From an uncultured Paracoccaceae bacterium (GTDB taxonomy: Bacteria > Pseudomonadota > Alphaproteobacteria > Rhodobacterales > Rhodobacteraceae): a stretch of 48,123 bases of DNA. A program made the translations under genes and the position numbers. How positions within the stretch are numbered: position 1 is the first letter of the stretch; the number at the start of each line of letters is the position of its first letter. Below the pieces are notes generated by a model. That model did not search any database and was not told the DNA's origin. It saw nothing but the letters and a program-made list of their open reading frames with translations. Shown in pieces: positions 10,183-20,046 of this stretch. Location of the stretch: assembly GCA_938016515.1 (NCBI GenBank), contig CALILP010000141.1, positions 1 through 48,123 of the forward strand. Direction: 5' to 3'.

Positions 10183-10967
10183 CTATGCCCCTCCACATCC
10201 CGCCAGCGCAGGACAATCCGCTGCACCAGCGCAGTGGCCGCAAACAAAACAAGGGTCAGCAGCGAGCTGATCACCACAGCGGCCAACACCAAATCAGGCC
10301 GAAAGCTGTTTTTGGCGTTCAGGATCACGATCCCCAGGCCCGCCCGCGCGCCCACATATTCAGCAAAGATGGCAGCCACGACGGCATAAGTGATAGAAAT
10401 GCGCAGGCCTGCAAAGAAATAGGGCATCGCAGATGGAAGCCGCGCACTGCAAAACACTTGCCCACGCGAGGCCCCCATCGCGCGCATCAGGTCTTCGATT
10501 TCTGGGTCGGTGGCGGCATAGCCGTCGACCAAAGCGACGAGCATAGGAAAGAAGGTGACCAAGGCGACCAGCAGCACTTTGGGCGTCAGATCAAACCCGA
10601 ACCAAAGGACCACCAAGGGTGCTATGGCCACCAAAGGCAGGGTCTGACTGACCACAAAGATCGGAAACAAGGCGCGGCGCACGCGTGGCATGAAATCCAG
10701 CACGACCGATAAGCTGAAGGCGACTGTCAGCGACAAGGCGAAACCCGCAAATGTCGCCTTCATCGTCGGCACCATATTGTCCCACAGCAAGGCGCGGTTC
10801 AGTACGATTTGATGCACCACCCGCGAAGGCGCGGGCAGCATCAGCGGTGAGATGCCCGACAGGCGGACATAAACTTCCCAGATCAAAAAGGCGCTGGCCA
10901 CGCTCAGGACGGCAGGAATGCCGCGGGCCAGACCTCTGCCGGGACGGCGAGGTACGGGGCGCTGCAT
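10179..10967 (-). CDS. thiX: ABC transporter permease (ThiX-like)
   Basis: BPD permease; EAA-loop region LMRAMGASRGQVFCSARLPSAMPYFFAGLRISI; overlaps thiZ. Confidence 0.85.
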   Translation of the reverse strand: MQRPVPRRPGRGLARGIPAVLSVASAFLIWEVYVRLSGISPLMLPAPSRVVHQIVLNRALLWDNMVPTMKATFAGFALSLTVAFSLSVVLDFMPRVRRALFPIFVVSQTLPLVAIAPLVVLWFGFDLTPKVLLVALVTFFPMLVALVDGYAATDPEIEDLMRAMGASRGQVFCSARLPSAMPYFFAGLRISITYAVVAAIFAEYVGARAGLGIVILNAKNSFRPDLVLAAVVISSLLTLVLFAATALVQRIVLRWRDVEGHR

Positions 10968-10971
10968 CAGA

Positions 10972-11580
10972 TCAGCGCTTGGATGGACTGTTGGCAGAGA
11001 CCGTCAGATCAACAGTGACATGGCCGTTTGGCGGACCGAATTGGCAAAAGGCCTGTTGCAAGGTCGCAAAGACCGGGCCTGCGTCGCCGGCCAACCTGGT
11101 GCAGAAGTTTTTGGACCGGTCAAACGTCCCGCTTTGTTTGAGGAAATCAATGCAACCCATAATCTCGGCCATATGATCGCCCGCCCCCATCACATACAGC
11201 GAGAACTGTGCGTCGGCGACCTGTCCAGTCTCTGCGGCGGCGGCAATCGCGGCCAAAGCACTGGCCTGCCGCGATGCGACAGGCTCTTCCGGGTTGGCCA
11301 ATGCGCCAGTTTGGCAAATCGGATCGTCCGGCTCACCGGGGCACCCGCGCGAGAGCGTGCAGCGCAGCACAACATGCCCACCAGTTGCAGCGGCCTGTGC
11401 ATAAAGGTCACGTAAGGCAGGAAACAGAATTTCAGGCGGGCCAACGATCAGGGTCGAGATGTCATCGGTCTCAATGCGCAGCTTGTCGCGCCAAGGGTCG
11501 AGAGCGGTCAGGGATGATAAGATGACGTCAATGAACCCGTCCGTCATCGGGTATAAAGAGACTTGTGCGCCTGCAAACAT
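10972..11580 (-). CDS. YkoF-like thiamine/HMP-binding protein
   Basis: AQVSLYPMTDGFIDVILSSL... and repeated-domain motif AQFSLYVMGAGDHMAEIMGCIDFLKQSG; first gene after TPP riboswitch. Confidence 0.75.
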   Translation of the reverse strand: MFAGAQVSLYPMTDGFIDVILSSLTALDPWRDKLRIETDDISTLIVGPPEILFPALRDLYAQAAATGGHVVLRCTLSRGCPGEPDDPICQTGALANPEEPVASRQASALAAIAAAAETGQVADAQFSLYVMGAGDHMAEIMGCIDFLKQSGTFDRSKNFCTRLAGDAGPVFATLQQAFCQFGPPNGHVTVDLTVSANSPSKR

Positions 11581-11591
11581 AAATATGTCCT

Positions 11592-11690
11592 CCTTGCTAC
11601 GCTGGCATTATCCAGATCAGCTTTGAGGGTCCGGGGGCTTGGCGCCCCACATCTCAGCCGCGGCATGACGCGGCTCCCCTGTGGTAAGGC
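11592..11690 (-). ncRNA. TPP riboswitch (THI element)
   Basis: Minus strand: CACAGGGGAGCCGC...GGCTGAGATG...GACCCTCAAAGCTGATCTGGATAATGCCAGCGTAGCAAGGAGG, matching the conserved GGCTGAGA / CTGATCTGGATAATGCCAGCGTAG core. Confidence 0.93.
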
Positions 11691-11820
11691 GTTGATGGCA
11701 TGAGCGATGGCAGGCTGCAAGCCATCAAGTCTTTTCATGCGGCTACCAATTGCAAAAAGACGTCTGCGGCCTTAGGGTTTGAGCCATAAAGCAACGCCAA
11801 ACCAAAGGAGGACAGCGCTG

Positions 11821-11889
11821 ATGCCAACGATCACTCGTCGACTACAGCATGGTCCCCGCCCCGCCCTGCAGACACGTTTGCAGGGCTGA
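11821..11889 (+). CDS. Candidate 22-aa leader ORF (MPTITRRLQHGPRPALQTRLQG) upstream of ABC-F
   Basis: SD AAAGGAGG (11804-11811) 9 nt before ATG; stop before the ABC-F gene; final codons lie in a perfect 8-bp stem-loop GCCCTGCA..TGCAGGGC. Confidence 0.4.
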   Translation: MPTITRRLQHGPRPALQTRLQG

Positions 11890-11973
11890 TCACCGGGTCA
11901 CGCGCCCACCGGTCTGCCCACTTTGCCCCGCTTGGGGCCACAGCGCATTTGCGCACCAGACCAGAGATCACAC

Positions 11974-13491
11974 ATGAGCATTATCACGATCCGCAACCTT
12001 GGCGTTACGCTGGCGGAGCCCTTATTTACCGACCTCAACATTACGTTATCGAAAGGCGACCGCCTTGGCCTTGTCGCGGCAAACGGTGTGGGAAAATCAA
12101 CCTTGCTGGGCTGTCTGTCGGGCACCCATGACGCCACAACCGGCGAGATCACAACGGCGCGCGGCTGCCGTATCGCATCCGTCGCACAATACGTGCCAGA
12201 GGATCGGTTGGACGAAACGTTATACGCTTTTGTCCTCGACGCCCTCGACCCAGAACAGCAGGATTATGAAAGCTGGCGGGTGGACGTGGCCCTCGACGAC
12301 CTGAAAATCCCAATCGATTTGCATCAATCGCCTTTACGTGAACTTTCGGGTGGCTGGCAACGTCAAGCCATGCTGGCGGCGGCTTGGGTCACAGAACCCG
12401 ATGTTTTGCTGCTGGATGAACCGACAAACCATCTTGATCTGTCGCGCATCGGCCTGCTGCAAACATGGCTGGCAAACCTGCCCCGCGATGTCCCCGTGAT
12501 CATCACCAGTCATGACCGGGCTTTCCTTGACGAAACCACCAATCGCACATTGTTCCTGCGCCGCGATACATCTCGCGACTTCGCCCTGCCCTACACCAAG
12601 GCCCGCGATGCCTTGGACGACGCGGACGCTGCAGATGCGCGTCGGTTCACCAATGAAATGCGGCAGGCCCAGCAATTGCGCAAACAGGCGGCCAAGCTCA
12701 AGAATATCGGGATCAATTCCGGCTCTGACCTGCTGGTGAAAAAAACCAAACAACTTAGCGAGCGGGCCGAAGCGATGGAGACCGCAGCAAAGCCCGCCTA
12801 CCGCGAACAAAGCGCGGGGGATATCAAACTGGGCAATAGCGGAACCCATGCCAAAGCCTTCATTACGTTAGACGACATTCAGGTCGAAACACCTGATTGC
12901 CGGGCGCTGTACAAGACCGGTCAGAAATGGATCAGTAGGGGCGACCGGGTCGTCGTGCTAGGCCACAATGGCGTTGGCAAAACGCAGTTGATCCGCATGG
13001 TCGCAGAGGCGCTGAAGGGAACTGAAAACGGGGTCAAACATGCGCCGACCGTGGTGACCGGATACTCCGATCAAGCGCTCAGCCAATTGGATCTTCAGCA
13101 GTCCCCACTGCACGCAATCACCCACCGTTTTGACGTAGGTGATCAACGGGCGCGGGGCCTTTTGGCTGGGGCTGGTATGACGATTGCGATGCAGGATGCG
13201 CCATCCTCCAAACTATCCGGCGGACAAAAGGCGCGGCTTGCCATGCTGGTCCTGCGGCTGACCCAGCCCAACTTCTATCTGCTCGACGAACCGACCAACC
13301 ATCTGGACATTGACGGACAAGAAGCGCTTGAGGATGAACTGGTGGCCCACGGCGCCGCGTGCCTGCTTGTCAGCCACGATCGCAGTTTTATTCGGGCGGT
13401 TGGAAATCGGTTTTGGCAAGTCGACCGGAACAAATTGATTGAAGTGGACAGCCCAGAGCCCTTCTTTGCCAGTGCCTTGGCAGATCACTAG
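11974..13491 (+). CDS. ABC-F family ATPase (two ABC domains)
   Basis: MSIITIRNLGVTLAEPLFTDLNITLSKGDRLGLVAANGVGKSTLL; two LSGGxxxR..LLDEPTNHLD cassettes; no transmembrane segments. Confidence 0.9.
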   Translation: MSIITIRNLGVTLAEPLFTDLNITLSKGDRLGLVAANGVGKSTLLGCLSGTHDATTGEITTARGCRIASVAQYVPEDRLDETLYAFVLDALDPEQQDYESWRVDVALDDLKIPIDLHQSPLRELSGGWQRQAMLAAAWVTEPDVLLLDEPTNHLDLSRIGLLQTWLANLPRDVPVIITSHDRAFLDETTNRTLFLRRDTSRDFALPYTKARDALDDADAADARRFTNEMRQAQQLRKQAAKLKNIGINSGSDLLVKKTKQLSERAEAMETAAKPAYREQSAGDIKLGNSGTHAKAFITLDDIQVETPDCRALYKTGQKWISRGDRVVVLGHNGVGKTQLIRMVAEALKGTENGVKHAPTVVTGYSDQALSQLDLQQSPLHAITHRFDVGDQRARGLLAGAGMTIAMQDAPSSKLSGGQKARLAMLVLRLTQPNFYLLDEPTNHLDIDGQEALEDELVAHGAACLLVSHDRSFIRAVGNRFWQVDRNKLIEVDSPEPFFASALADH

Positions 13492-13503
13492 GAAAGGAAA
13501 AAC

Positions 13504-13884
13504 ATGCTGTCAGGTGTGTGTATCGGAACCAACGACATAGCCCACAGCACAGCTTTCTATGACGCGGTCCTAAAGACCTTGGGCATGATGCGGGTTCTTA
13601 CCGAAGAATACGAGCGCGGCTATGCAGGCCGGGATGGCAAGATCACCGTCTTCGTCATCAGCCCTTACAACGGGCAAGCGGCCACATTCGGGAATGGCAC
13701 GCAATTCATGTTTCATGCAGCGGACGAAGAAGGTGTGGATGCTTTTCACGCAACGGCGGTGTCGCATGGCGGAACGGACGAAGGTGCACCGGGTCCTCGG
13801 GACTATCACCCAAACTACTACGGTGCCTATGTGCGTGACCCGGACGGCAATAAGCTGAACGTATCGATCAGCTTAGACCGTTGA
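13504..13884 (+). CDS. VOC/glyoxalase-like protein
   Basis: GVCIGTNDIAHSTAFYDAVLKTLGM ... YVRDPDGNKLNVSI, typical VOC fold ends. Confidence 0.85.
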   Translation: MLSGVCIGTNDIAHSTAFYDAVLKTLGMMRVLTEEYERGYAGRDGKITVFVISPYNGQAATFGNGTQFMFHAADEEGVDAFHATAVSHGGTDEGAPGPRDYHPNYYGAYVRDPDGNKLNVSISLDR

Positions 13885-13934
13885 TCTTTGCAGGTTGGAT
13901 CGGGCAAAACTATTCGCCCGATCCAATATCTTCA

Positions 13935-14621
13935 TTACTCTGCAGGTGCGTCCAGCAGACCAGACTTGAACACCACGCCAGCCAGAACAGCCCCGATGAT
14001 TGGTGCCACGATGAACAACCACAGTTGTGCAATCGCTGTACCACCAGCAAACAAAGCAGGCCCAATGGACCTTGCAGGGTTCACGGACACGCCTGTGACA
14101 TTGATGCCAACAAGGTGGATCACCACCAAAGCCAGACCAATCGCCAGACCCGCCATCGCTGCAGGTGCCCCTGCGCCTGTGGCGCCAAGGATCACAACCA
14201 TGAACAGGAACGTCGCAACAACCTCAAAGATGAAGGCAGCAATCATGGAATACTCGCCCAGATAACCAGTGCCCCAACCATTCTGACCCAAACCGTTTTC
14301 AGCCACGCTATAGTCGGCCTTACCGCTTGCAATCAGCAACAAGATCAATGCCGCAGCGATGGCACCCGCGACCTGTGCAATGATGTACTTGATCGCTTCC
14401 GGCATGGTCATCCGACCAGCGGCAACCATCCCCAGCGACACAGCCGGGTTGATGTGGCAGCCAGAAACCGGACCGATCCCGTAGGCCATACCGATCAGTG
14501 CCAGACCAAAGGCAAAGCTGATCCCTGTCAATCCAATATCAGCACCCGCGATCACGGCAGACCCGCACCCCAAAAGCACCAACGTAAATGTCCCAATAAA
14601 TTCTGCGACTTGCTTATTCAT
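13935..14621 (-). CDS. aqpZ: Aquaporin Z-like water channel
   Basis: Two NPA boxes: SGCHINPAVSLG and VSVNPARSIGPA; MNKQVAEFIGTFTLVLLGCGSAVIAG. Confidence 0.92.
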   Translation of the reverse strand: MNKQVAEFIGTFTLVLLGCGSAVIAGADIGLTGISFAFGLALIGMAYGIGPVSGCHINPAVSLGMVAAGRMTMPEAIKYIIAQVAGAIAAALILLLIASGKADYSVAENGLGQNGWGTGYLGEYSMIAAFIFEVVATFLFMVVILGATGAGAPAAMAGLAIGLALVVIHLVGINVTGVSVNPARSIGPALFAGGTAIAQLWLFIVAPIIGAVLAGVVFKSGLLDAPAE

Positions 14622-14833
14622 GAAGTATTCCCTCCTTCTATTTATCAAGCGGAACCATAGTGGTTCCTTGCGCGAATGAGACGGGGAAAAATGACAGGCA
14701 TCAGTCCGTGACCCAAAGGAAGCCCCCCGAAAATCGTCGTTTCCTGAATGATTGAACCGGATGCTACATTCCTGTCCTCGACCAGATTGTCCACATCCGC
14801 TAGGCGTTAGGTGACGCAACAAGGACCCGACAC

Positions 14834-15067
14834 ATGCACCGAAAAACTATTATCACAGTCTGTGAAACGACCGGATCCTTGCTCGCGATGGCTTATGCCT
14901 TGTTGATCGCATCAAACACAGGCAACGAAGTGTTGGGGTTCAGTCTCTTGCTGATCTCGGCACTACTGTTCGCGGGATGGGGCTGGCTGGACAAACGCTG
15001 GGCGTTTCTGGCGTTGCAGTTCTTCTATGCGGCCTCTGCCATCATCGGACTGATCCGCTGGGGCTAA
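14834..15067 (+). CDS. Small membrane protein of unknown function (77 aa)
   Basis: Three predicted hydrophobic segments; intact ORF between aqpZ and the FGase gene. Confidence 0.6.
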   Translation: MHRKTIITVCETTGSLLAMAYALLIASNTGNEVLGFSLLLISALLFAGWGWLDKRWAFLALQFFYAASAIIGLIRWG

Positions 15068-15943
15068 TTATTCCGCGGCAACCTGATCGGTCAAGGGTCG
15101 ACCGATAGCTGCAGCGCCAGCAATCGCCATTCGCAACTGTGCCACGAAATCGTCATAGCCATCGTGGGGCGTCAATGTCGCCTCATCCATATAAAGCGCA
15201 CGATCAATCTCGATCTGTACGGCATGCTGTTTGCGGGAAGGACGGCCGTAGTGCTGCGTAATATAGGCCCCAGCAAAGGGCATATTGCGGGCCACGCGAA
15301 AGCCGGCAGCGGAAAAAGCGGCTTCAACTTCTGCAACGATCCCTTGGGCCGCAGAGGCCCCGAACCGATCACCCAATACGATATGGGGACGCGACGCACC
15401 CGGTGGGCCTACGTTTTCTAGCGCTTCGTGCGGCATGGAATGGCAATCAATCAGGATCGCCTCGCCGAAGGTATTCTGACTTTGGTCGAGAAGGGTCTGC
15501 AGCTGATCATGGTATGGCCGCCAACCATCCGCCAGACGGCGATGCGCTTCGGTCAAGGTCAACTTGCCCCGATAGATGGCCCGCCCGTTGGCCACGACCC
15601 TTGGAATAACGCCAAGGCCGCTGGCAACACGCGGATTATGTGAAACGCGACGGACCCCTTCGATCAGGGCCGGGTCCAGTTCATCAGGGCCACGGTTCAA
15701 GTCGATATAAGCGCGGGGGGCCGTCGCAGTCAGCAGCGGTGCACCGTGATCAGGGGCGGTATCAAACAAACGATCAACAAAAGCGTCTTCAGACGACCGG
15801 ACTTGCTGTTCATTGAGAAGGACGCGCTTGAGAAAGGCAGGCGGATAGGCCCGCCCCGAATGAGGAGAGGCAAAGACAACCGATGTTGTGCGCCGTTTCG
15901 GCATCTGCAATGTAAAGGCATCGCCTGCCCCGATTTGTGACAT
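15068..15943 (-). CDS. N-formylglutamate amidohydrolase family protein
   Basis: VVFASPHSGRAYP...SSEDAFVDRLFD...YIDLNRGPDELD...IDCHSMPHEA...HAVQIEIDRALYMDE: FGase family motifs. Confidence 0.88.
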   Translation of the reverse strand: MSQIGAGDAFTLQMPKRRTTSVVFASPHSGRAYPPAFLKRVLLNEQQVRSSEDAFVDRLFDTAPDHGAPLLTATAPRAYIDLNRGPDELDPALIEGVRRVSHNPRVASGLGVIPRVVANGRAIYRGKLTLTEAHRRLADGWRPYHDQLQTLLDQSQNTFGEAILIDCHSMPHEALENVGPPGASRPHIVLGDRFGASAAQGIVAEVEAAFSAAGFRVARNMPFAGAYITQHYGRPSRKQHAVQIEIDRALYMDEATLTPHDGYDDFVAQLRMAIAGAAAIGRPLTDQVAAE

Positions 15944-16095
15944 TTTATCTCCTCTGCTGCGCAATGTAGCGTAGAAATCGCGAATTGCCAAAACCACTTG
16001 ATCCCCATCACGACTCCTTTTATAGCACGCGGACCTGACGCGGTTCGCCCGCGTCCTGTTTGTTTATGGGACGCAGGTAAGTCACTGATGGGAAT

Positions 16096-16170
16096 GGATG
16101 ATTAGCTCAGCGGTAGAGCACTTCGTTGACATCGAAGGGGTCACTGGTTCGATCCCAGTATCGTCCACCA
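16096..16170 (+). tRNA. tRNA-Val (anticodon GAC), CCA encoded
   Basis: GGATGAT acceptor, AGCTC..GAGC D-arm, CTTCG-TTGACAT-CGAAG anticodon arm, CTGGTTCGATCCCAG T-arm, ATCGTCC+A+CCA. Confidence 0.95.
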
Positions 16171-16255
16171 TGCATTTCTTAGGGCCTTGGCGGTCCTGAA
16201 GGTAACGAAACCCAAGGCGCTAACCGCGCGCCGCGACGATAAGAAGGACACGACC

Positions 16256-16381
16256 ATGAAGGTACGTAACTCCCTCCGCTCGCTGAAGAACCGTCATCGC
16301 GATTGCCGGATCGTGCGCCGCAAAGGCCGCGTCTATGTAATCAACAAGACGCAGCGTCGGTTCAAAGCACGCCAAGGGTAA
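16256..16381 (+). CDS. rpmJ: 50S ribosomal protein L36
   Basis: [41 protein letters not shown], 41-aa L36. Confidence 0.97.
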   Translation: MKVRNSLRSLKNRHRDCRIVRRKGRVYVINKTQRRFKARQG

Positions 16382-16413
16382 ATCCCTGGCTGAATCAAGC
16401 TGACAGCACATTC

Positions 16414-16443
16414 AAAGGGTCGTCTTCGGGCGGCCCTTTTACT
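16414..16443 (+). terminator. Rho-independent terminator after rpmJ
   Basis: AAAGGGTCG-TCTTCGGG-CGGCCCTTT followed by T-rich tract. Confidence 0.8.
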
Positions 16444-16615
16444 TTTGTCGCGACGCATGGAAGCACCTCAAATAGATGCGCCGAAATCCATTCCCCGCCC
16501 CACGCTTAAGCACTGACCGTACGGACTGCCTGCATAAGCAGCATTTCCAGCATCGTGATCACTGTCACCCGCCGATGTCTCGCATCCCGCCCAAGATTCG
16601 ACATAGGGCGAACAG

Positions 16616-17200
16616 GTGGACGCTGACCTCAAAATAATCGTCGTTGAACCTGATTTAGCGAAAGCCCAAGACATCATTGATGGTCTGCGGGAAAGTGGCT
16701 GGTCCACGGTGACGCTGATTTCGACAATCGCCAAACTGGCAGCGACCCTGAAACAGCAGGACCCGGATATCATCCTGATTGACCTTGCAAACCCTGACCG
16801 CGACACCCTTGAACATCTCAGCCTGATTTCAGACGCCAAGTCCCGCCCGGTCGCCATGTTTGTCGACCACAGCGACGAGGCGATGACGCGGGCCGCAATT
16901 TCTGCAGGCCTCAGCGCTTATGTCGTCAACGGATTGCAGAAAGACAGGATCCGGCCCGTGCTGGAAACGGCAATTGCCCGCTTTCAGGTCCGCCAAAAGA
17001 TGCAGTCGGAACTGGACGCAGCCAAACGGGCCTTATCAGACCGCAAAGTCATCGACCGGGCCAAAGGCCTTTTGATGCGCGCGCGGGGCATCTCAGAGGA
17101 CGAGGCTTACACCTTGTTGCGCAAAACCGCGATGGATCAGGGGCGCAAGGTCATCGACGTGGCGGCGGCCCTTGTGACAGCGGCGGACCTTTTGCAATGA
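16616..17200 (+). CDS. nasT: NasT-type ANTAR response regulator (nitrate antitermination)
   Basis: Receiver-like KIIVVEPDLAKAQDI plus C-terminal ANTAR DRKVIDRAKGLLMRARGISEDEAYTLLRKTAMDQGRKVIDVA; GTG start; adjacent to nasS. Confidence 0.9.
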   Translation: MDADLKIIVVEPDLAKAQDIIDGLRESGWSTVTLISTIAKLAATLKQQDPDIILIDLANPDRDTLEHLSLISDAKSRPVAMFVDHSDEAMTRAAISAGLSAYVVNGLQKDRIRPVLETAIARFQVRQKMQSELDAAKRALSDRKVIDRAKGLLMRARGISEDEAYTLLRKTAMDQGRKVIDVAAALVTAADLLQ

Positions 17201-18387
17201 AACTGACGCCAGTTCACTGCGGCTACCTTCCCTTAGTCGACAGCGCGCCGTTGATCATCGCGCAAGAGTTGAAATTTGCGGCACAAGAAGGCCTTGATCT
17301 GGTGCTGATGCAGCAACCCTCTTGGTCCGCCTTGCGCGACAAGCTGGCCTTCGGGCACGTCGAGATGGCCCACATGCTGTCACCAATGCCCCTTGCGATG
17401 TCGCTGGGCCTGAGCGGCTTGCAGGCGCAAATCGACGCGCTGATGGTGTTGTCAGTTAACGGAACAGTCATCGGGGTTTCTGACGCCTTAAGCGACAAGA
17501 TGCAGGCGACGGGTTGGGTCAACACCTTCGACGACCCGCGCGCAACGGCCAAGGCCATCTTTGCAGCAAACCCTACAGCCCTGCGGATCGGCGTGCCTTT
17601 CCCGTTCTCCATGCATCGTATGTTGTTGGAATATTGGCTGTCGCATGACCCTGGCTTTCAGGCCGACCGGGTCGAGATCATTACAATCCCGCCACCCCAA
17701 ATGGCCAACGCCGTGCGCGACGGTCAACTGGACATGTTCTGCGTCGGCGAGCCGTGGGGCTCTGTGGCGGTGCAGCAGAATGTAGCGGCACTCGTCCTTC
17801 CGGGGGCAGCCATCTGGGCCTTTGCACCCGAAAAGATCCTTGGGGCACGCCACGATTGGGTGACGGAAAATACAAAGACCAGCCACGCTATGATCCGGGC
17901 CATCTATAAGGCAACGGCATGGTTGGATGCCCCCCAAAACACACCGCTGGCTGTCGAAATTCTGGCGCGCAGCCAGCATCTGGACCTGCCGGACGAAACC
18001 ATAGACCCGGCCCTTGGGGGGCGTCTGGTCACCCGTCAAGGCACAGCACCGATCCAGACGCAGCGCCTTTTGAATTTCCACAGCGGTGCTGCCAACTTTC
18101 CTTGGCGCAGTCAGGCTAGCTGGATCACAGACAAGCTGACCGGATGGCATGATCTTGATCGCACCGCAGCACTGACAACAGCGCGACGGTGTTTCCGCTC
18201 TGACATGTACCGCGATGCGCTGGCCCCCCTTGGGGTCGATATGCCCGGCGCATCGGACAAAGTGGAAGGGGCGATGGCGCATCCAACCGCTGTGGCCTCA
18301 ACCAAAGGTCAACTGATTCTCGGGCCCGATCTTTTCTTTGATGGCGCATTAAGCGACTTCGGCCCTGAAACAACGCCTCAAAATTAG
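17197..18387 (+). CDS. nasS: NasS-type nitrate sensor (NrtA-like, no signal peptide)
   Basis: GYLPLVDSAPLIIAQELKFAAQEGLDLVLMQQPSWSALRDKLAFGHVEMAHMLSPMPLAM; ATGA overlap with nasT. Confidence 0.9.
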   Translation: MKLTPVHCGYLPLVDSAPLIIAQELKFAAQEGLDLVLMQQPSWSALRDKLAFGHVEMAHMLSPMPLAMSLGLSGLQAQIDALMVLSVNGTVIGVSDALSDKMQATGWVNTFDDPRATAKAIFAANPTALRIGVPFPFSMHRMLLEYWLSHDPGFQADRVEIITIPPPQMANAVRDGQLDMFCVGEPWGSVAVQQNVAALVLPGAAIWAFAPEKILGARHDWVTENTKTSHAMIRAIYKATAWLDAPQNTPLAVEILARSQHLDLPDETIDPALGGRLVTRQGTAPIQTQRLLNFHSGAANFPWRSQASWITDKLTGWHDLDRTAALTTARRCFRSDMYRDALAPLGVDMPGASDKVEGAMAHPTAVASTKGQLILGPDLFFDGALSDFGPETTPQN

Positions 18388-18526
18388 ACAGAAAGCTGCA
18401 GCGCAGCAAAATTGCTGCAACTGCGAATGACAGGTGTTGAAGCGGATAGCGGAAAACGCGACGCTGATCCCAAGGCGATGACGCCCCATTCGGCCAACGA
18501 CGATGTCGGCCACCGAAATTAAGAGC

Positions 18527-18583
18527 AAAGCCGCTCGATTGTGCATGCACCTCCTCCCGCATGTCCCAATCGTGCGGCTTTTT
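18527..18583 (+). terminator. Long-stem attenuator-like terminator in nrtA leader
   Basis: AAAGCCGC-T-CGATTG ... CAATCG-T-GCGGCTTT then T-run; ends about 22 nt before the nrtA ATG at 18606. Confidence 0.8.
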
Positions 18584-18605
18584 GCGTTTCTACAGGGATA
18601 AAGAG

Positions 18606-19973
18606 ATGAAATCACTGAAATGGCTTCTGGCCTCCACTGCGTTGATCGCCACTCCGGCGATGGCCGAACTGCTGGACCTCGAAAAAGACGAACTGACCTT
18701 GGGCTTTATCAAGCTCACTGACATGGCTCCTTTGGCCGTCGCCTACGAGCTGGGCTATTTCGAAGACGAAGGGCTGTTTGTGACGCTAGAGGCGCAGGCA
18801 AACTGGAAAGTCCTGCTGGACGGCGTCATCGATGGTCAATTGGACGGGGCGCATATGCTGGCAGGCCAACCGCTGGCCGCGACAATCGGCTACGGGACCG
18901 AGGCGCATATCATTACGCCCTTCTCGATGGACCTGAACGGCAACGCCATCACCGTCTCGAACGATATCTGGGATGAAATGAAACCGAATGTGCCACTGAT
19001 GGACGATGGGCGCCCACAACATCCCATCAGCGCAGCGGCGCTTGCACCCGTGGTCGAGGACTACAAGGACCAGGGCATTCCATTCAATATGGGCATGGTC
19101 TTCCCGGTCTCGACCCACAACTACGAGATTCGCTATTGGTTGGCTGCCGGGGGCCTGCAGCCCGGCTATTACTCTCCCGAAGACATCTCGGGTCAGATCG
19201 GGGCTGACGTGCTGCTGTCTGTAACACCGCCGCCACAGATGCCCTCCACGATGGAAGCCGGAACAATCTTTGGCTACGCAGTGGGCGAGCCTTGGAACCA
19301 ACAGGCGGTCTTCAAAGGCATCGGCGTGCCGGTGATCACTGACTACGACATGTGGAAGAACAACCCTGAAAAGGTGTTCGGCCTGACCAAGGAATTCACG
19401 GAAGAAAACCCCAACACAACGATCGCGCTGACCAAGGCGCTCATCCGGGCGGCAATCTGGCTGGACGAAAACGACAACGCTAACCGGCCAGAGGCCGTCG
19501 AAATACTGGCCCGCTCTGAATATGTGGGGGCAGATTACGATGTGATCGCCAACTCGATGACCGGGTTCTTTGAATTCGAAAAAGGCGACGTGCGTCCGGC
19601 CCCCGATTTCAACGTGTTCTTTCGGTACAACGCGACCTACCCGTTCACCTCTGACGCGATCTGGTACCTGACTCAGATGCGGCGCTGGGGTCAGATCGCA
19701 GAGCCAAAGACAGACGCATGGTTCATCGAAACGGCTGAAAGCGTCTACCGCGCTGACATCTACCTAGAGGCCGCGCGCATGCTGGTCGACGACGGACTTG
19801 CGGCAGAGGCTGACTTCCCGTGGGACAGCGATGGCTTCAAGGATCCAACCCCTGCCGCCGATATCATCGACGGGATCGGGTTCGATGGGCGCGCGCCAAA
19901 TGCCTATATCGACAGCCTGCCGATTGGGCTGAAAGGCGACCAGATCGTCGTTGGATCCGAAATCCAAGGTTAA
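18606..19973 (+). CDS. nrtA: Nitrate ABC transporter substrate-binding protein
   Basis: Signal peptide [84 protein letters not shown]: NrtA/CmpA family. Confidence 0.93.
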   Translation: MKSLKWLLASTALIATPAMAELLDLEKDELTLGFIKLTDMAPLAVAYELGYFEDEGLFVTLEAQANWKVLLDGVIDGQLDGAHMLAGQPLAATIGYGTEAHIITPFSMDLNGNAITVSNDIWDEMKPNVPLMDDGRPQHPISAAALAPVVEDYKDQGIPFNMGMVFPVSTHNYEIRYWLAAGGLQPGYYSPEDISGQIGADVLLSVTPPPQMPSTMEAGTIFGYAVGEPWNQQAVFKGIGVPVITDYDMWKNNPEKVFGLTKEFTEENPNTTIALTKALIRAAIWLDENDNANRPEAVEILARSEYVGADYDVIANSMTGFFEFEKGDVRPAPDFNVFFRYNATYPFTSDAIWYLTQMRRWGQIAEPKTDAWFIETAESVYRADIYLEAARMLVDDGLAAEADFPWDSDGFKDPTPAADIIDGIGFDGRAPNAYIDSLPIGLKGDQIVVGSEIQG

Positions 19974-20046
19974 CCTTCCGGGACGGTGGGTGGGGCGTCG
20001 GCGACAGCCGCGCGTCACCCCCGTCTCCCCACAGCAGGACATCACA

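Noticed and set aside
18561-18605. ATG at 18561 as nrtA start
   Set aside because: It lies inside the terminator stem-loop; the signal peptide starts at 18606.
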